A stretch of 64,000 bases of DNA. It comes from RGIG4097 sp045613765 (GTDB lineage: Bacteria; Bacillota; Clostridia; Christensenellales; CAG-917). Made by a program: the position numbers and the translations under genes. Location of the stretch: assembly GCA_045613765.1 (NCBI GenBank), contig JAZLBO010000012.1, positions 1 through 64,000 of the forward strand, read 5' to 3'. The notes beneath the pieces are model-generated. The model had not been told where the DNA came from. It did not search any database and saw nothing but the letters and a program-made list of their open reading frames with translations. Positions 16,458 to 25,804 of the stretch are shown here, piece by piece. Position 1 is the stretch's first letter; each line of letters starts with the position of its first letter.

Positions 16458-16889
16458 ATGCTAATAGCAATTATAGGAGAAAATTGTGTTGGAAAATCAA
16501 CACTCGCAAATAAAATCAAAGAAACAATAGGAGCAAATATTTACACTGGCAAGGATTACTTGAGATTGGAAAAGAATCCCAGTGTCGCAGTTGAGAAATT
16601 CAAATCAATTTTGAAGGAATCAGTGACAGGTGACAATATCATTTATTTGATCACAGAACGAGATCATTTGAATTTGTTGCCTCAGGGTTCAATTAAAATA
16701 GTCTTGACTGCAAGTTTGGATACAATCAAGGCACGTTTTAGAGAGCGTATGAGAGGCAATTTGCCTTTACCTGTTGAAAAAATGTTAGAGGCAGGCCACG
16801 GCATTTACGACAACTTGGATTATGATATGAAACTTGATGAAGGATACAACATTGATGAAGCGCTCAAGACACTCAAATTGAGCATCTAA
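16458..16889 (+). CDS. P-loop NTPase / nucleotide-kinase-like protein
   Basis: The start at 16458 follows AGGAG; an upstream in-frame codon at 16428 has none. The 143-aa protein begins MLIAIIGENCVGKSTLANKI, with a Walker A loop (GENCVGKS). It carries a basic region FRERMRGNLPLP (about residues 92-103), which could be a lid, and ends DEALKTLKLSI. The size and arrangement resemble small adenylate- or shikimate-kinase-like enzymes, but no substrate motif is recognisable. It sits between the mutS2 operon and the cysteine desulfurase/thiI pair. Confidence 0.75.
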   Translation: MLIAIIGENCVGKSTLANKIKETIGANIYTGKDYLRLEKNPSVAVEKFKSILKESVTGDNIIYLITERDHLNLLPQGSIKIVLTASLDTIKARFRERMRGNLPLPVEKMLEAGHGIYDNLDYDMKLDEGYNIDEALKTLKLSI

Positions 16890-16914
16890 TACGATAGAAT
16901 TGACAGATTTGATT

Positions 16915-18063
16915 ATGGAAAACAAAATCATTTATCTTGATAATGCCGCAACCACAAAGCCCTATGACAAAGTCATAGAGAGATATTTGGCATGCCAAAA
17001 AGACTATTTTAATCCTTCTGCGTTGTACCAACAAGCAAGTGATGGCGCAACAACCATCAAAAATGCAAAAAAAACCATACTGAAGGCACTTCATGCACCC
17101 GATGGCGACAATCTCTATTTTACATCAGGTGGCACAGAAAGTGACAACTGGGCAATATTTTCAACAAAAAAGGCAAAGGGTAGCCGTATTATTATAGGCG
17201 AAGGCGAACATGATGCAGTCATTGCACCTGCAAAAGAATTGCAAATGCAAGGCTATGACGTTTGTTTTGTCCCTGTCAATCCTGATGGTAGTGTCAATGA
17301 AGAAAAATTTTGCGAACTTGTCAATGAAAACGTGAGTTTTGTGTCTATCATGCACGTTAGCAACGAAACGGGTGCAGTCAACAACATTGCAAAACTTGTC
17401 AAAATAGTCAAAGCAAAAGCACCGAGAGCAATTTTCCATAGTGACGGTGTGCAAGCATTTGGCAAAACAAAGGTAAATCTTCGCAACTTGGGCGTTGATC
17501 TTTATTCGATCTCTGCACATAAAATTCACGGACTTAAGGGAATAGGTGCACTTTACGTGAAAAAAGGCGTATCATTGAAACCTTATCTCTTTGGTGGTGG
17601 TCAAGAAAGTGGTATGAGATCGGGCACTGAAAATTTGCCTATGATTTGTGCTTTTGAAGAGGCAGTCAAGGAAAATCAATTGAATTTTGATGAAAACTAT
17701 TCCAAAAAATCACAATTTATGGAAAACTTTAAATCAAAACTCTTTGAAAGATTGCCAGAAACTGTTTTGATTTCACCTGTTGAATGTGGTGTGCCCAATA
17801 TTTTGACGGTGGCATTTGAGATCATTCGTGGCGAAGTGCTTTTACACTCACTTGAAAAACATGGCATTTTGGTTGGAATTGGCTCTGCATGCAGTTCTCA
17901 TAGAGAAAGCAGATTCAAGAAACTCTTAAAACTTGACGATAATCATCGTGACGGAATTGTTAGATTTAGTATCGGCGATTTTTGTGATAAAGAAGATATT
18001 GATTTTGTCATTGACAAGATTGAAGAAGAAATTAAAGTCCTAAAGGACTTTGCAAGAAAGTAA
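16915..18063 (+). CDS. Cysteine desulfurase (NifS/IscS-like)
   Basis: This PLP enzyme removes sulfur from cysteine as an enzyme-bound persulfide. The 382-aa protein shows the family features: YLDNAATTKP at the N-terminus, TSGGTESDNWAI, HVSNETGAVNNI, the PLP lysine in SAHKIHGLKGIGALYV (about residue 202), GGGQESGMRSGTEN and the catalytic cysteine in GIGSACSSHRES (about residue 325). I use the ATG at 16915, not the TTG at 16900; neither has a strong ribosome binding site. Because thiI follows by 30 bp, it most likely feeds sulfur to ThiI for tRNA 4-thiouridine, like NifZ in Bacillus. Confidence 0.93.
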   Translation: MENKIIYLDNAATTKPYDKVIERYLACQKDYFNPSALYQQASDGATTIKNAKKTILKALHAPDGDNLYFTSGGTESDNWAIFSTKKAKGSRIIIGEGEHDAVIAPAKELQMQGYDVCFVPVNPDGSVNEEKFCELVNENVSFVSIMHVSNETGAVNNIAKLVKIVKAKAPRAIFHSDGVQAFGKTKVNLRNLGVDLYSISAHKIHGLKGIGALYVKKGVSLKPYLFGGGQESGMRSGTENLPMICAFEEAVKENQLNFDENYSKKSQFMENFKSKLFERLPETVLISPVECGVPNILTVAFEIIRGEVLLHSLEKHGILVGIGSACSSHRESRFKKLLKLDDNHRDGIVRFSIGDFCDKEDIDFVIDKIEEEIKVLKDFARK

Positions 18064-18093
18064 TCACATTGGCTTGAGCCAAACGGAGAAAAT

Positions 18094-19278
18094 ATGAACA
18101 ATGTAATTATCATAAGATATGGCGAAATTTTCCTTAAAGGAAAAAACAGAGATTATTTTGAAAATCTACTTATAAGAAACATCAAGTCTGCACTTGAAGG
18201 CTATGATTATAAATTTGTCAGAGCACAAGCAAGATATTTCATTGAAGATTTTACTGAAGATGACGGATATGAAATCATGGAAAGACTCAAGTGCGTCTTT
18301 GGCATATATTCACTTTCTTTTGCAACAAAAGTGCCTACAAACTTTGAAGGTAATTTCGTAGAAATTAAAGATGCGCTTAAAATTCTTGCAAAAGAAATCA
18401 ATGATGAAAACACCATTGCAAAACCCACCTTCCGTGTGACAGTCAAGCGCGCAGATAAGCGTATCCCCATGAAGTCATTTGAGATCGCAGGGGAACTTGC
18501 AAGCGTTATTCTTCAAACTGTTCGCTTTAAGGTATCTCTTGAAAGACACGACTACGAATTTATGGTAGATATGCGTGAAAATGGCTATTCATTTGTGTAT
18601 TCAAAGGTCATTATGGGCGCAGGCGGTCTTCCTGTTGGTTGTTCTGGCAAGGGCATGATGTTGCTTAGTGGTGGCATTGACAGTCCTGTTGCAGGCTATA
18701 TGATGGCAAAACGTGGCATGAAACTCTTTGCAGTGCACTTTGCATCACCCCCTTACACTTCAGACAAAGCAAAGGAAAAAGTGGTTGAACTCAAGGAAAT
18801 CATGGAAAGATATGCTGGAAAAATCAAGTTGTACGTCGTACCTTTCACAGATATTCAAATGGAAATCCACAAATCTTGCCCAAGTGAATTTATGATCACA
18901 ATTATGCGTAGATATATGATGCGCATTGCAACAATTCTTGCAGAAAAAGAAGATTGTAAGTCTATCGTCACAGGCGAAAGCCTTGGACAAGTTGCTTCGC
19001 AAACCGTTGAAAGCATGACTTGTACAGGCGCAACAACTTATTTGCCTATCTTTAGACCTTTGATTGGCTTTGATAAGGAAGATATTATGACCCTTGCAAA
19101 GAAAATTGGCACATTTGAAACGTCAATTTTGCCTTATGAAGATTGTTGTACAGTATTTTTGCCCAAAAGTCCTGCAATCAAACCCCGTTTGAGCGTTGTA
19201 GAAAAGGCAGAACTCGCAATGAAAGAAGTTGGTGAAGAACTTGTCAAAAAGGCAATCGAAAACGTTGAAATCATCTAA
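18094..19278 (+). CDS. thiI: tRNA 4-thiouridine synthetase ThiI
   Basis: ThiI adenylates U8 of tRNA and transfers sulfur to make 4-thiouridine, a near-UV sensor; it may also serve thiamine thiazole formation. The 394-aa protein has an N-terminal ferredoxin-like domain, a THUMP domain (about residues 60-165) and a PP-loop ATPase with SGGIDSPVAGYMMAKRG (about 191-207). It lacks the C-terminal rhodanese domain of the E. coli enzyme, as is normal in Firmicutes that use a dedicated desulfurase; that enzyme is the gene just upstream. GGAG precedes the start, and a small hairpin TTGGC/GCCAA lies at 18069-18082 just before it. Confidence 0.97.
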   Translation: MNNVIIIRYGEIFLKGKNRDYFENLLIRNIKSALEGYDYKFVRAQARYFIEDFTEDDGYEIMERLKCVFGIYSLSFATKVPTNFEGNFVEIKDALKILAKEINDENTIAKPTFRVTVKRADKRIPMKSFEIAGELASVILQTVRFKVSLERHDYEFMVDMRENGYSFVYSKVIMGAGGLPVGCSGKGMMLLSGGIDSPVAGYMMAKRGMKLFAVHFASPPYTSDKAKEKVVELKEIMERYAGKIKLYVVPFTDIQMEIHKSCPSEFMITIMRRYMMRIATILAEKEDCKSIVTGESLGQVASQTVESMTCTGATTYLPIFRPLIGFDKEDIMTLAKKIGTFETSILPYEDCCTVFLPKSPAIKPRLSVVEKAELAMKEVGEELVKKAIENVEII

Positions 19279-19349
19279 TAACGCCTTAAAACAAGGCATC
19301 CAATTATATTATTAATTGTAATAATGCAAACATTTGCATATAAAATGGA

Positions 19350-19377
19350 AAATGGACGGCAACCCGTCCATTTTTTT
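19350..19377 (+). terminator. Rho-independent terminator after thiI
   Basis: The 10-bp stem AAATGGACGG / CCGTCCATTT (19350-19359 with 19364-19373) with loop CAAC is followed by a T-run to 19377. A smaller hairpin GCCTT/AAGGC lies at 19283-19297. The larger one may also serve the convergent PBP gene. Confidence 0.93.
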
Positions 19378-19460
19378 GCACCATAAACCTTGAGTTTCAA
19401 ACATTTGTTTTCATATTTATAAAATCTTGTTTGAAATATTATTGCTGTCGGCACTCGTTT

Positions 19461-21698
19461 TTACATTTTTACTATAACAGTTTTCTTGCAAAATCCAACC
19501 ACGTGATCTTGAGGAGTTTTTCCTTTGACACACACAAAAATTTCGTACTCAATAGGGAAAGGCAAAAACACAGGATTATCGTAAAAGGTTGCAGTTTTGC
19601 CCGTGCCGTCGATAATGGCAATAGTGTTGTTGCCAAATGCGTCTCGGCGTACAATGTGATATGAGTAAATCTCGTCAGTTTTGAAAGAGATATTAATGCG
19701 CTTGAGTTCATTTTGCACTGAAATATCAAAGTCAAAATAGCAGTTTTCAAACAATGATTTTTCAAAATTAACTTTATTAGATTGCTTGAAAAGTTCGTTT
19801 TTGACATATTTTTGTGGGGTATTGTCTGTGGCAAGAGTTACAGAGTTTAGTTTGCTTGTTGAATAAGTGTCAATGGGCAGTGAAATCACTGAATTTGGTC
19901 TTTCAAAGCCCTTTTGAAAGGTTGATTTTTCAGTTTTCTCATACAAATTTTTCCATATATTATAGGCATGTTTTGTAGGGTGTCCACCACCTGTTTCATT
20001 GGCATTTCCGTGCCATACTGCCAGTGTATATTTATCACAAAAACTCACGTTCCAACCATCAGTATTTTGCCCATTATTGTTTGAAACTGTGCCTGTTTTG
20101 GATGCCACAATAAATGGCAATGTGTTAAGCGTTTTTGCTGTACCATTTTTTACAGTGTCAACAAGACAATCTTCAACAAGATATGCCGTGTCACTTGATA
20201 TGATTTGTGTGTTTTCTTCATTGAAGGAATATATTTTTCTGCCGTTGACTGTTATATATCGCAAGAAAGTGGTTGTTGGCATTATTCCATTGTTTGCAAA
20301 AGTTGAGTATGCTCGTGCGAGCTGCAAGGGGCTTTGCCCCTTTTCAGTTGCACCCAATGATAATGTCAAGTTTTTGTCGGTTTCGGTTATATTTAAGCCA
20401 AATTTCTTTGCATATTGATATATTTTTTCTTCTCCTAAATATGTGGCCACTTTCACGGCGACTGTGTTTGATGATTGCTTGATGCCATCTCGTATATTTG
20501 ATATACCCACATATTTGCCATTAAAGTTTTTTGGTGTCCAATTTCCAATTTTCATTTGGCTATCATCAATGGGTGTTGCAAGGGTGACGGCATTGCTTTC
20601 AAGGGCAGGGGCATATACTACGAGTGGTTTCAGTGTTGATCCACCTTGACGTAAAATCTCGTAGGAAAGTGATGAGTCGTAGGCAAGGACAAAGCCTGTT
20701 TTGTTGTCTATGATGACTGCAGAATTGTCAACGCCATCTTTTGAAAAATTGCCATTTAGATTGCCGTGTTCATATAATATTTCTTGAAACTGTGGGGAAT
20801 ATGTTGTGTATATTTTGTAGCCAGAATTGTCAAGTTGATACTTGGTGATATTTAGTTTTTTGCATATTTCATCAATCGTTAAATTTATAAAAAATTTTGA
20901 CAAATTTCTTTTCCTACTTTCAACAATGTGCATATTTTCATTTGTCGCATTGAGCATTTGAGAGCTTGTTATATAACCTTGTTCTTCCATGACGTCAAGG
21001 ACAACGTTTCTACGATTTTTGCAGTTCTCGGGATAACTTTTAGGCGAGTATTTTGTTGGATTTTTGATGATGCCGGCAAGTGTTGCACACTCTGCAAGCG
21101 ACAAATCTTTGACTTCCTTGTCAAAGTACAATTTTGATGCAGATTTTACACCGTATGCACCATTGCCAAAGTAAATGACAGACAAGTACATTGAAAGGAT
21201 CTCATCCTTTGTGTACATTTGTTCAAGTTTGGTTGATAGAGCAATTTCTTTAAGTTTTCTTGACATTGTTTTTTCAAAGGTCAAGTGTGTGTTTTTGACA
21301 AGTTGTTGCGTGATTGTTGATGCACCTTCAACAACACCACCTTTTGCAATGTTTTTGGCAATTGCACCTGCGATACGATAGGTGTCATATCCGTTATGGT
21401 CATAAAATCGCTTGTCTTCAAGGGCAATAAATGCATATTTGAGATTGTCGGGGATCTCGTCTGGTTTTACATAGTTGTCGCTCTTGTATTCGATCTCATT
21501 TCCGTCTATATCGTAAAAGATTGAGGGATTGTTTGCCATAGGCAAAAGTGATTTGTCAACGGTCAAACTGTCTGCCCAAAGACTGAAAGATATGAGTGAA
21601 ATTGATATAAAAATCAACAAAAATCCTAAAATCAATGGGAATACGCCTGTGAAAAGTGCGAATTTTGTTCTTTTTAGCAAATATCTTGGCTTTTTCAT
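19461..21698 (-). CDS. Class A penicillin-binding protein (glycosyltransferase/transpeptidase)
   Basis: This 745-aa bifunctional murein synthase is anchored by one N-terminal span (about residues 13-42). The GT51 domain carries FIALEDKRFYDHNG with the catalytic Glu, GASTITQQLVKN and RKLKEIALSTKLEQMYTKDEIL. The transpeptidase domain carries the nucleophile Ser in GGSTLKP, the SSN triad in KQSSNTVAVK and SKTGTVSNN. A short C-terminal domain (about 640-745) resembles a fibronectin or PASTA-like beta module, but I cannot assign it. It is monocistronic and divergent from miaB. It probably builds septal or side-wall peptidoglycan. Confidence 0.95.
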   Translation of the reverse strand: MKKPRYLLKRTKFALFTGVFPLILGFLLIFISISLISFSLWADSLTVDKSLLPMANNPSIFYDIDGNEIEYKSDNYVKPDEIPDNLKYAFIALEDKRFYDHNGYDTYRIAGAIAKNIAKGGVVEGASTITQQLVKNTHLTFEKTMSRKLKEIALSTKLEQMYTKDEILSMYLSVIYFGNGAYGVKSASKLYFDKEVKDLSLAECATLAGIIKNPTKYSPKSYPENCKNRRNVVLDVMEEQGYITSSQMLNATNENMHIVESRKRNLSKFFINLTIDEICKKLNITKYQLDNSGYKIYTTYSPQFQEILYEHGNLNGNFSKDGVDNSAVIIDNKTGFVLAYDSSLSYEILRQGGSTLKPLVVYAPALESNAVTLATPIDDSQMKIGNWTPKNFNGKYVGISNIRDGIKQSSNTVAVKVATYLGEEKIYQYAKKFGLNITETDKNLTLSLGATEKGQSPLQLARAYSTFANNGIMPTTTFLRYITVNGRKIYSFNEENTQIISSDTAYLVEDCLVDTVKNGTAKTLNTLPFIVASKTGTVSNNNGQNTDGWNVSFCDKYTLAVWHGNANETGGGHPTKHAYNIWKNLYEKTEKSTFQKGFERPNSVISLPIDTYSTSKLNSVTLATDNTPQKYVKNELFKQSNKVNFEKSLFENCYFDFDISVQNELKRINISFKTDEIYSYHIVRRDAFGNNTIAIIDGTGKTATFYDNPVFLPFPIEYEIFVCVKGKTPQDHVVGFCKKTVIVKM

Positions 21699-21798
21699 AT
21701 AAATTAGTCTTGTCTTCTGCGAGTTTTTTATGTATAATTGTAAATTAGAAAATTATCGCACGCGCTCACGCATTATGCGACTGCGCGAAAAGGAACGT

Positions 21799-23145
21799 AT
21801 GAAATATAAAATTGTCACTTACGGTTGCCAAATGAATATCCACGAATCTGAAAAGGTTGCAGGTATTCTTGAAAATATGGGTTATATTCTTGCCGGCGAA
21901 GAAGAAAGTGCAGATGTTGTTGTGTTCAACACCTGTTGTATTCGTGACACTGCAGAAAAGAGGGCTCTTGGCAATATTGGCGTTATCAAAGCAGAAAAGC
22001 GCAAAAATCCTGATATGGTTATTGTTGTATTTGGTTGTATGCCTGCCCAACCTGGTGTTGCAGATATGATCAAAGAAAAATATCCCTATGTGGATATCGT
22101 TCTTGGCACAAGAAATCTCAATATCCTTGAAAGTGAAATCAACAAAGTCATTGAAAAGCGTGCAACAAAGCGCAAAAATGACAAGAAATATCGTTGTTTC
22201 AACGTTGAAGATCCCGAAGACTTTATCGCACTCAGTGACGGACTTGCAGTGACAAGAACGTCTTATCCTAACGCATGGGTCAACATAATTTACGGTTGCA
22301 ATAATTTCTGTTCATACTGCATAGTGCCCTATGTTAGAGGCAGAGAAGTTTCAAGGGATATGAACGTAATTCTTGACGAAGTCAAGAAGTGCGTTGATGC
22401 AGGCTACAAAGAAATCACTTTGCTTGGTCAAAATGTCAATTCCTACGGCAACGATTTGCACATTGAAGGTGTAAATTTTGCTCGTCTGCTCAGTGAGATT
22501 GACAAGATTGAAGGCAAATTTAGAGTGAGATTTATGACTTCACACCCCAAAGATTTGAGTGAAGAAGTGGCAGATGTTATGGCATCTTCAAAGAAGATAT
22601 GTTCAAATATCCATTTGCCCATACAAAGTGGCTCAACAAAAGTTCTTCGTGATATGAACAGAAGATACAATAGAGAGCACTATTATTCACTCATTGAAAT
22701 GCTCCGTAGCAAAATGCCCGACATTGGCATTACAACGGACATTATGGTTGGTTTCCCCACAGAGACTGAAGAAGACTTTGAGGATACAATGGATATGGTG
22801 AGAAAAGTGCGCTATTCCAACGCATTTACCTTCATTTATTCGCCAAGAAAGGGTACTCCTGCAGCAAAGATGGAGCAAATCCCCTATGCAATCAAGCAAA
22901 GAAGAATTGGTGAACTCATCAAACTTCAAAATCAAATTACAAAGGAACTTTCTGCCGAATATATCGGTGGTGTCTACGAAGTTCTTGTAGAAGACGTTGC
23001 ACCAAAGCACGAAAATATGGTTTGTGGTCGCACCGAAAGTGGCAGACTTGTCACATTTGACGGCACAAAAGAAGATATTGGACAATTTGTAAACGTTATA
23101 ATCACTGAATCGCGTTCTGCATCTTTGTTCGGTCACAAAATATAG
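21799..23145 (+). CDS. miaB: tRNA-2-methylthio-N6-dimethylallyladenosine synthase MiaB
   Basis: MiaB is a radical-SAM methylthiotransferase that adds 2-methylthio to i6A37 of tRNA. The protein (448 aa from the ATG at 21799) has the UPF0004 domain with three cluster cysteines (YGCQMN, NTCCIRD, FGCMPAQ), the radical-SAM CxxxCxxC in YGCNNFCSYCIVPYVRG and a C-terminal TRAM domain ending SLFGHKI. The start is chosen for the AAAGGA site and because the protein then begins MKYKIVTYGCQMN; an in-frame ATG at 21775 is an alternative. The MiaA enzyme that makes its substrate is encoded in the same cluster, after mutS and mutL. Confidence 0.96.
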   Translation: MKYKIVTYGCQMNIHESEKVAGILENMGYILAGEEESADVVVFNTCCIRDTAEKRALGNIGVIKAEKRKNPDMVIVVFGCMPAQPGVADMIKEKYPYVDIVLGTRNLNILESEINKVIEKRATKRKNDKKYRCFNVEDPEDFIALSDGLAVTRTSYPNAWVNIIYGCNNFCSYCIVPYVRGREVSRDMNVILDEVKKCVDAGYKEITLLGQNVNSYGNDLHIEGVNFARLLSEIDKIEGKFRVRFMTSHPKDLSEEVADVMASSKKICSNIHLPIQSGSTKVLRDMNRRYNREHYYSLIEMLRSKMPDIGITTDIMVGFPTETEEDFEDTMDMVRKVRYSNAFTFIYSPRKGTPAAKMEQIPYAIKQRRIGELIKLQNQITKELSAEYIGGVYEVLVEDVAPKHENMVCGRTESGRLVTFDGTKEDIGQFVNVIITESRSASLFGHKI

Positions 23146-23152
23146 GTGAGTT

Positions 23153-25777
23153 ATGGAAATCAATTTTGACAAACTTTCCCCAATGATGCGCAAATACTTC
23201 GAGATGAAAGCGGAGTATCCTGATTGTTTGCTGTTCTTTAGACTTGGCGACTTTTATGAAATGTTCTTTGATGACGCCAAGATTGCATCAAACATTCTTG
23301 ATCTTACCTTGACGGGAAGAAATTGTGGGCTTGAAGAACGTGCACCCATGTGTGGCGTGCCTTACCACGCAGTAGAAATCCATATCCGTAAATTGATTGA
23401 AGCAGGTCAACGCGTTGCAATATGCGAGCAGTTGAGTGATCCTGCAACAACAAAGGGTATGCTTGAACGTGCAGTTGTGAGAGTTATCACACCCGGCACT
23501 ATCATGGAAGAAGAAATCCTTGATGAAAACTCATCAAACTATATCGCCTCAATTTATACTGACGGCAAAGGCTTTGGTCTTGCTTGGGCAGATATAAGTA
23601 CAGGCGAGTTTTATGCTTGCGAATATGAGGGTGACGATTTTTATAATCGTCTTGGCGATATGCTTTCTGCAGTCAATCCCAGCGAAATTTTGTCAAACGA
23701 AGCATTTACATCAAAGTATTACGGCGTAAATTACTTTATGTCCACAGACAAACGCCCCAAATGCTATCACGATTTTGCTTACGGTCTTTCAACTGCGACA
23801 AGAAAACTTTGTTCTGCATTGAAAGTTGTGTCACTCAAGTCATTTGAACTTGACGAGCAAGAAAGAGCAGTTTCGGCAGCAGGTGGATTGATGGAATATC
23901 TTGACCAAACACAAAAGCGCGCTTTGGCTCAAATTGATAGAATTGAACTTATCAGAGATAAGTCATATATGGTCCTTGACGGCTCAACAAGACGCAATCT
24001 TGAACTTGTTGCTCGCACCCGTGACGGCAGAAAAACCGGATCACTACTTGGTGTTTTGGACAAGACCAAGACAGGTATGGGCGCAAGAACAATCAAGAAA
24101 TATATTGAGCAACCTTTGCAAGATCCTGAACGTATCAATCATAGATTGAACGCTGTAGAAGAACTCGTGCAAGACAAAGTGGCAAGAGATAAAATTGCTT
24201 CAGCACTTTCTTCTGCACACGATCTTGAGCGTCTTGTGGGACGTGTTGCTTATGGCAATGCAAATCCAAAGGATTTGTATAGTATTGCATTGACACTTTC
24301 AATTGTTCCTCAACTGAAAGAGGCTTTGAAAGGAAAGAAATCTCATCTTTTGAAAGCAATGAATTCTGCAATTGAGCCTTTGCCTCACGTCGCAGGCGAG
24401 ATTCTTGCTGCAATCAATCCCGACAGAGTCAACTCATATAAACTTGGTGGCTTTATCAAAGAAGGCTACAACGAGCAACTTGATGAGTACAACAATATTG
24501 ACACAACTGCAAAGGGTTGGCTTGCAGAACTTGAAGCAAGAGAAAAGGAAGAAACGGGCATCAAAACACTGAAAGTACATTTCAACAAGGTGTTTGGATA
24601 CTACATTGAAGTGTCAAAATCTTTCACAGATAAAGTGCCTTATCGCTATCAAAGAAAACAAACCCTTGTAAATGGCGAGAGATATATCACCGACGAGTTG
24701 AAGGAAATTGAAGTCAAAGTATTGTCTGCAGAAGAAAATTCAACAGCCCTTGAAAACCAAATTTTCGAGCATTTGAAAGGATTGTGTTTTGACGAACTTT
24801 CCAAGATTCAACAAACTGCAAGAGCAATAGGAAGCCTTGATGCAATTTTGTCATTTTCAAACGTTTCAGTTTCCAACAGATATGTGAAACCCGTCATCAA
24901 CGGCAAGACAAAGCGCATGTCTATTGTCAACGGCAGACACCCTGTTGTTGAAACTCTCGTTGACAAAGGTGCATATGTGCCCAACGATACGTTGCTTGAT
25001 GACAGTGACAATCGCACTATGGTTATAACCGGTCCAAATATGGCAGGTAAGAGCACGTATATGCGCCAAGTTGCAATCATTGCCCTTATGGCACATATTG
25101 GCTGTTTTGTCCCTGCTGATGAGGCAGAAATTTCATTGACTGACAGAATTTTCACACGTATTGGTGCAAGTGATGACTTGTTTGGTGGTCAAAGTACCTT
25201 TATGGTTGAAATGATTGAAGTCGCAACAATTCTCAACTATGCAACCAGTTCAAGTTTGCTTATTCTTGATGAAATTGGACGTGGCACTTCAACCTTTGAT
25301 GGACTCAGCATTGCTTGGGCTGTCCTTGAATACATAACAAAACAAATCCATGCAAAAACACTTTTTGCAACTCACTTCCATGAACTTACAGAACTTGAAG
25401 ATCTTGAAGGCGTCAAAAATTATCGAGTGCTTGTCAGTGAATATAATGATACAATCATTTTCTTGCACAAAATTGCAAGGGGTGGGGCAAATAGAAGTTT
25501 CGGCATCGAAGTTGCATCACTTGCAGGTGTGTTGAAACCTGTTGTTGAACAAGCAAGACGAATTATGCAATCTCTTGAAGAAGATGCAAAAAATCGCGAC
25601 ACCAATTCAGTTATGCTTTCTTCAATGAAGAAAACAAAGACAGAACAAGTAAGTTTGTTTGATGCACCCGTGTCAAAGATAGAAGAAGAAATCAAAGCAC
25701 TCAACATTGACACGCTTTCGCCTTTGCAAGCATTTACAATTCTTGCAGACTTGCATAGCAGACTCAACGAAAAATAG
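23153..25777 (+). CDS. mutS: DNA mismatch repair protein MutS
   Basis: MutS recognises mismatches and small loops and starts repair with MutL. The 874-aa protein has all domains: mismatch binding with the F-Y-E motif in RLGDFYEMFFDDA (about residue 32), connector, core and clamp, and the ATPase with Walker A GPNMAGKSTYMRQVA (about residues 629-643), the ST-rich SFMVEMIE-like segment FGGQSTFMVEMIEVA and DEIGRGTSTFDGL. The C-terminal FDAPVSKIEEEIKALNI segment fits the dimer and clamp-binding tail. It lies 7 bp after miaB and 27 bp before mutL. Confidence 0.98.
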   Translation: MEINFDKLSPMMRKYFEMKAEYPDCLLFFRLGDFYEMFFDDAKIASNILDLTLTGRNCGLEERAPMCGVPYHAVEIHIRKLIEAGQRVAICEQLSDPATTKGMLERAVVRVITPGTIMEEEILDENSSNYIASIYTDGKGFGLAWADISTGEFYACEYEGDDFYNRLGDMLSAVNPSEILSNEAFTSKYYGVNYFMSTDKRPKCYHDFAYGLSTATRKLCSALKVVSLKSFELDEQERAVSAAGGLMEYLDQTQKRALAQIDRIELIRDKSYMVLDGSTRRNLELVARTRDGRKTGSLLGVLDKTKTGMGARTIKKYIEQPLQDPERINHRLNAVEELVQDKVARDKIASALSSAHDLERLVGRVAYGNANPKDLYSIALTLSIVPQLKEALKGKKSHLLKAMNSAIEPLPHVAGEILAAINPDRVNSYKLGGFIKEGYNEQLDEYNNIDTTAKGWLAELEAREKEETGIKTLKVHFNKVFGYYIEVSKSFTDKVPYRYQRKQTLVNGERYITDELKEIEVKVLSAEENSTALENQIFEHLKGLCFDELSKIQQTARAIGSLDAILSFSNVSVSNRYVKPVINGKTKRMSIVNGRHPVVETLVDKGAYVPNDTLLDDSDNRTMVITGPNMAGKSTYMRQVAIIALMAHIGCFVPADEAEISLTDRIFTRIGASDDLFGGQSTFMVEMIEVATILNYATSSSLLILDEIGRGTSTFDGLSIAWAVLEYITKQIHAKTLFATHFHELTELEDLEGVKNYRVLVSEYNDTIIFLHKIARGGANRSFGIEVASLAGVLKPVVEQARRIMQSLEEDAKNRDTNSVMLSSMKKTKTEQVSLFDAPVSKIEEEIKALNIDTLSPLQAFTILADLHSRLNEK

Positions 25778-25804
25778 CATTTTTCACATACGAAAAGGAT
25801 TATT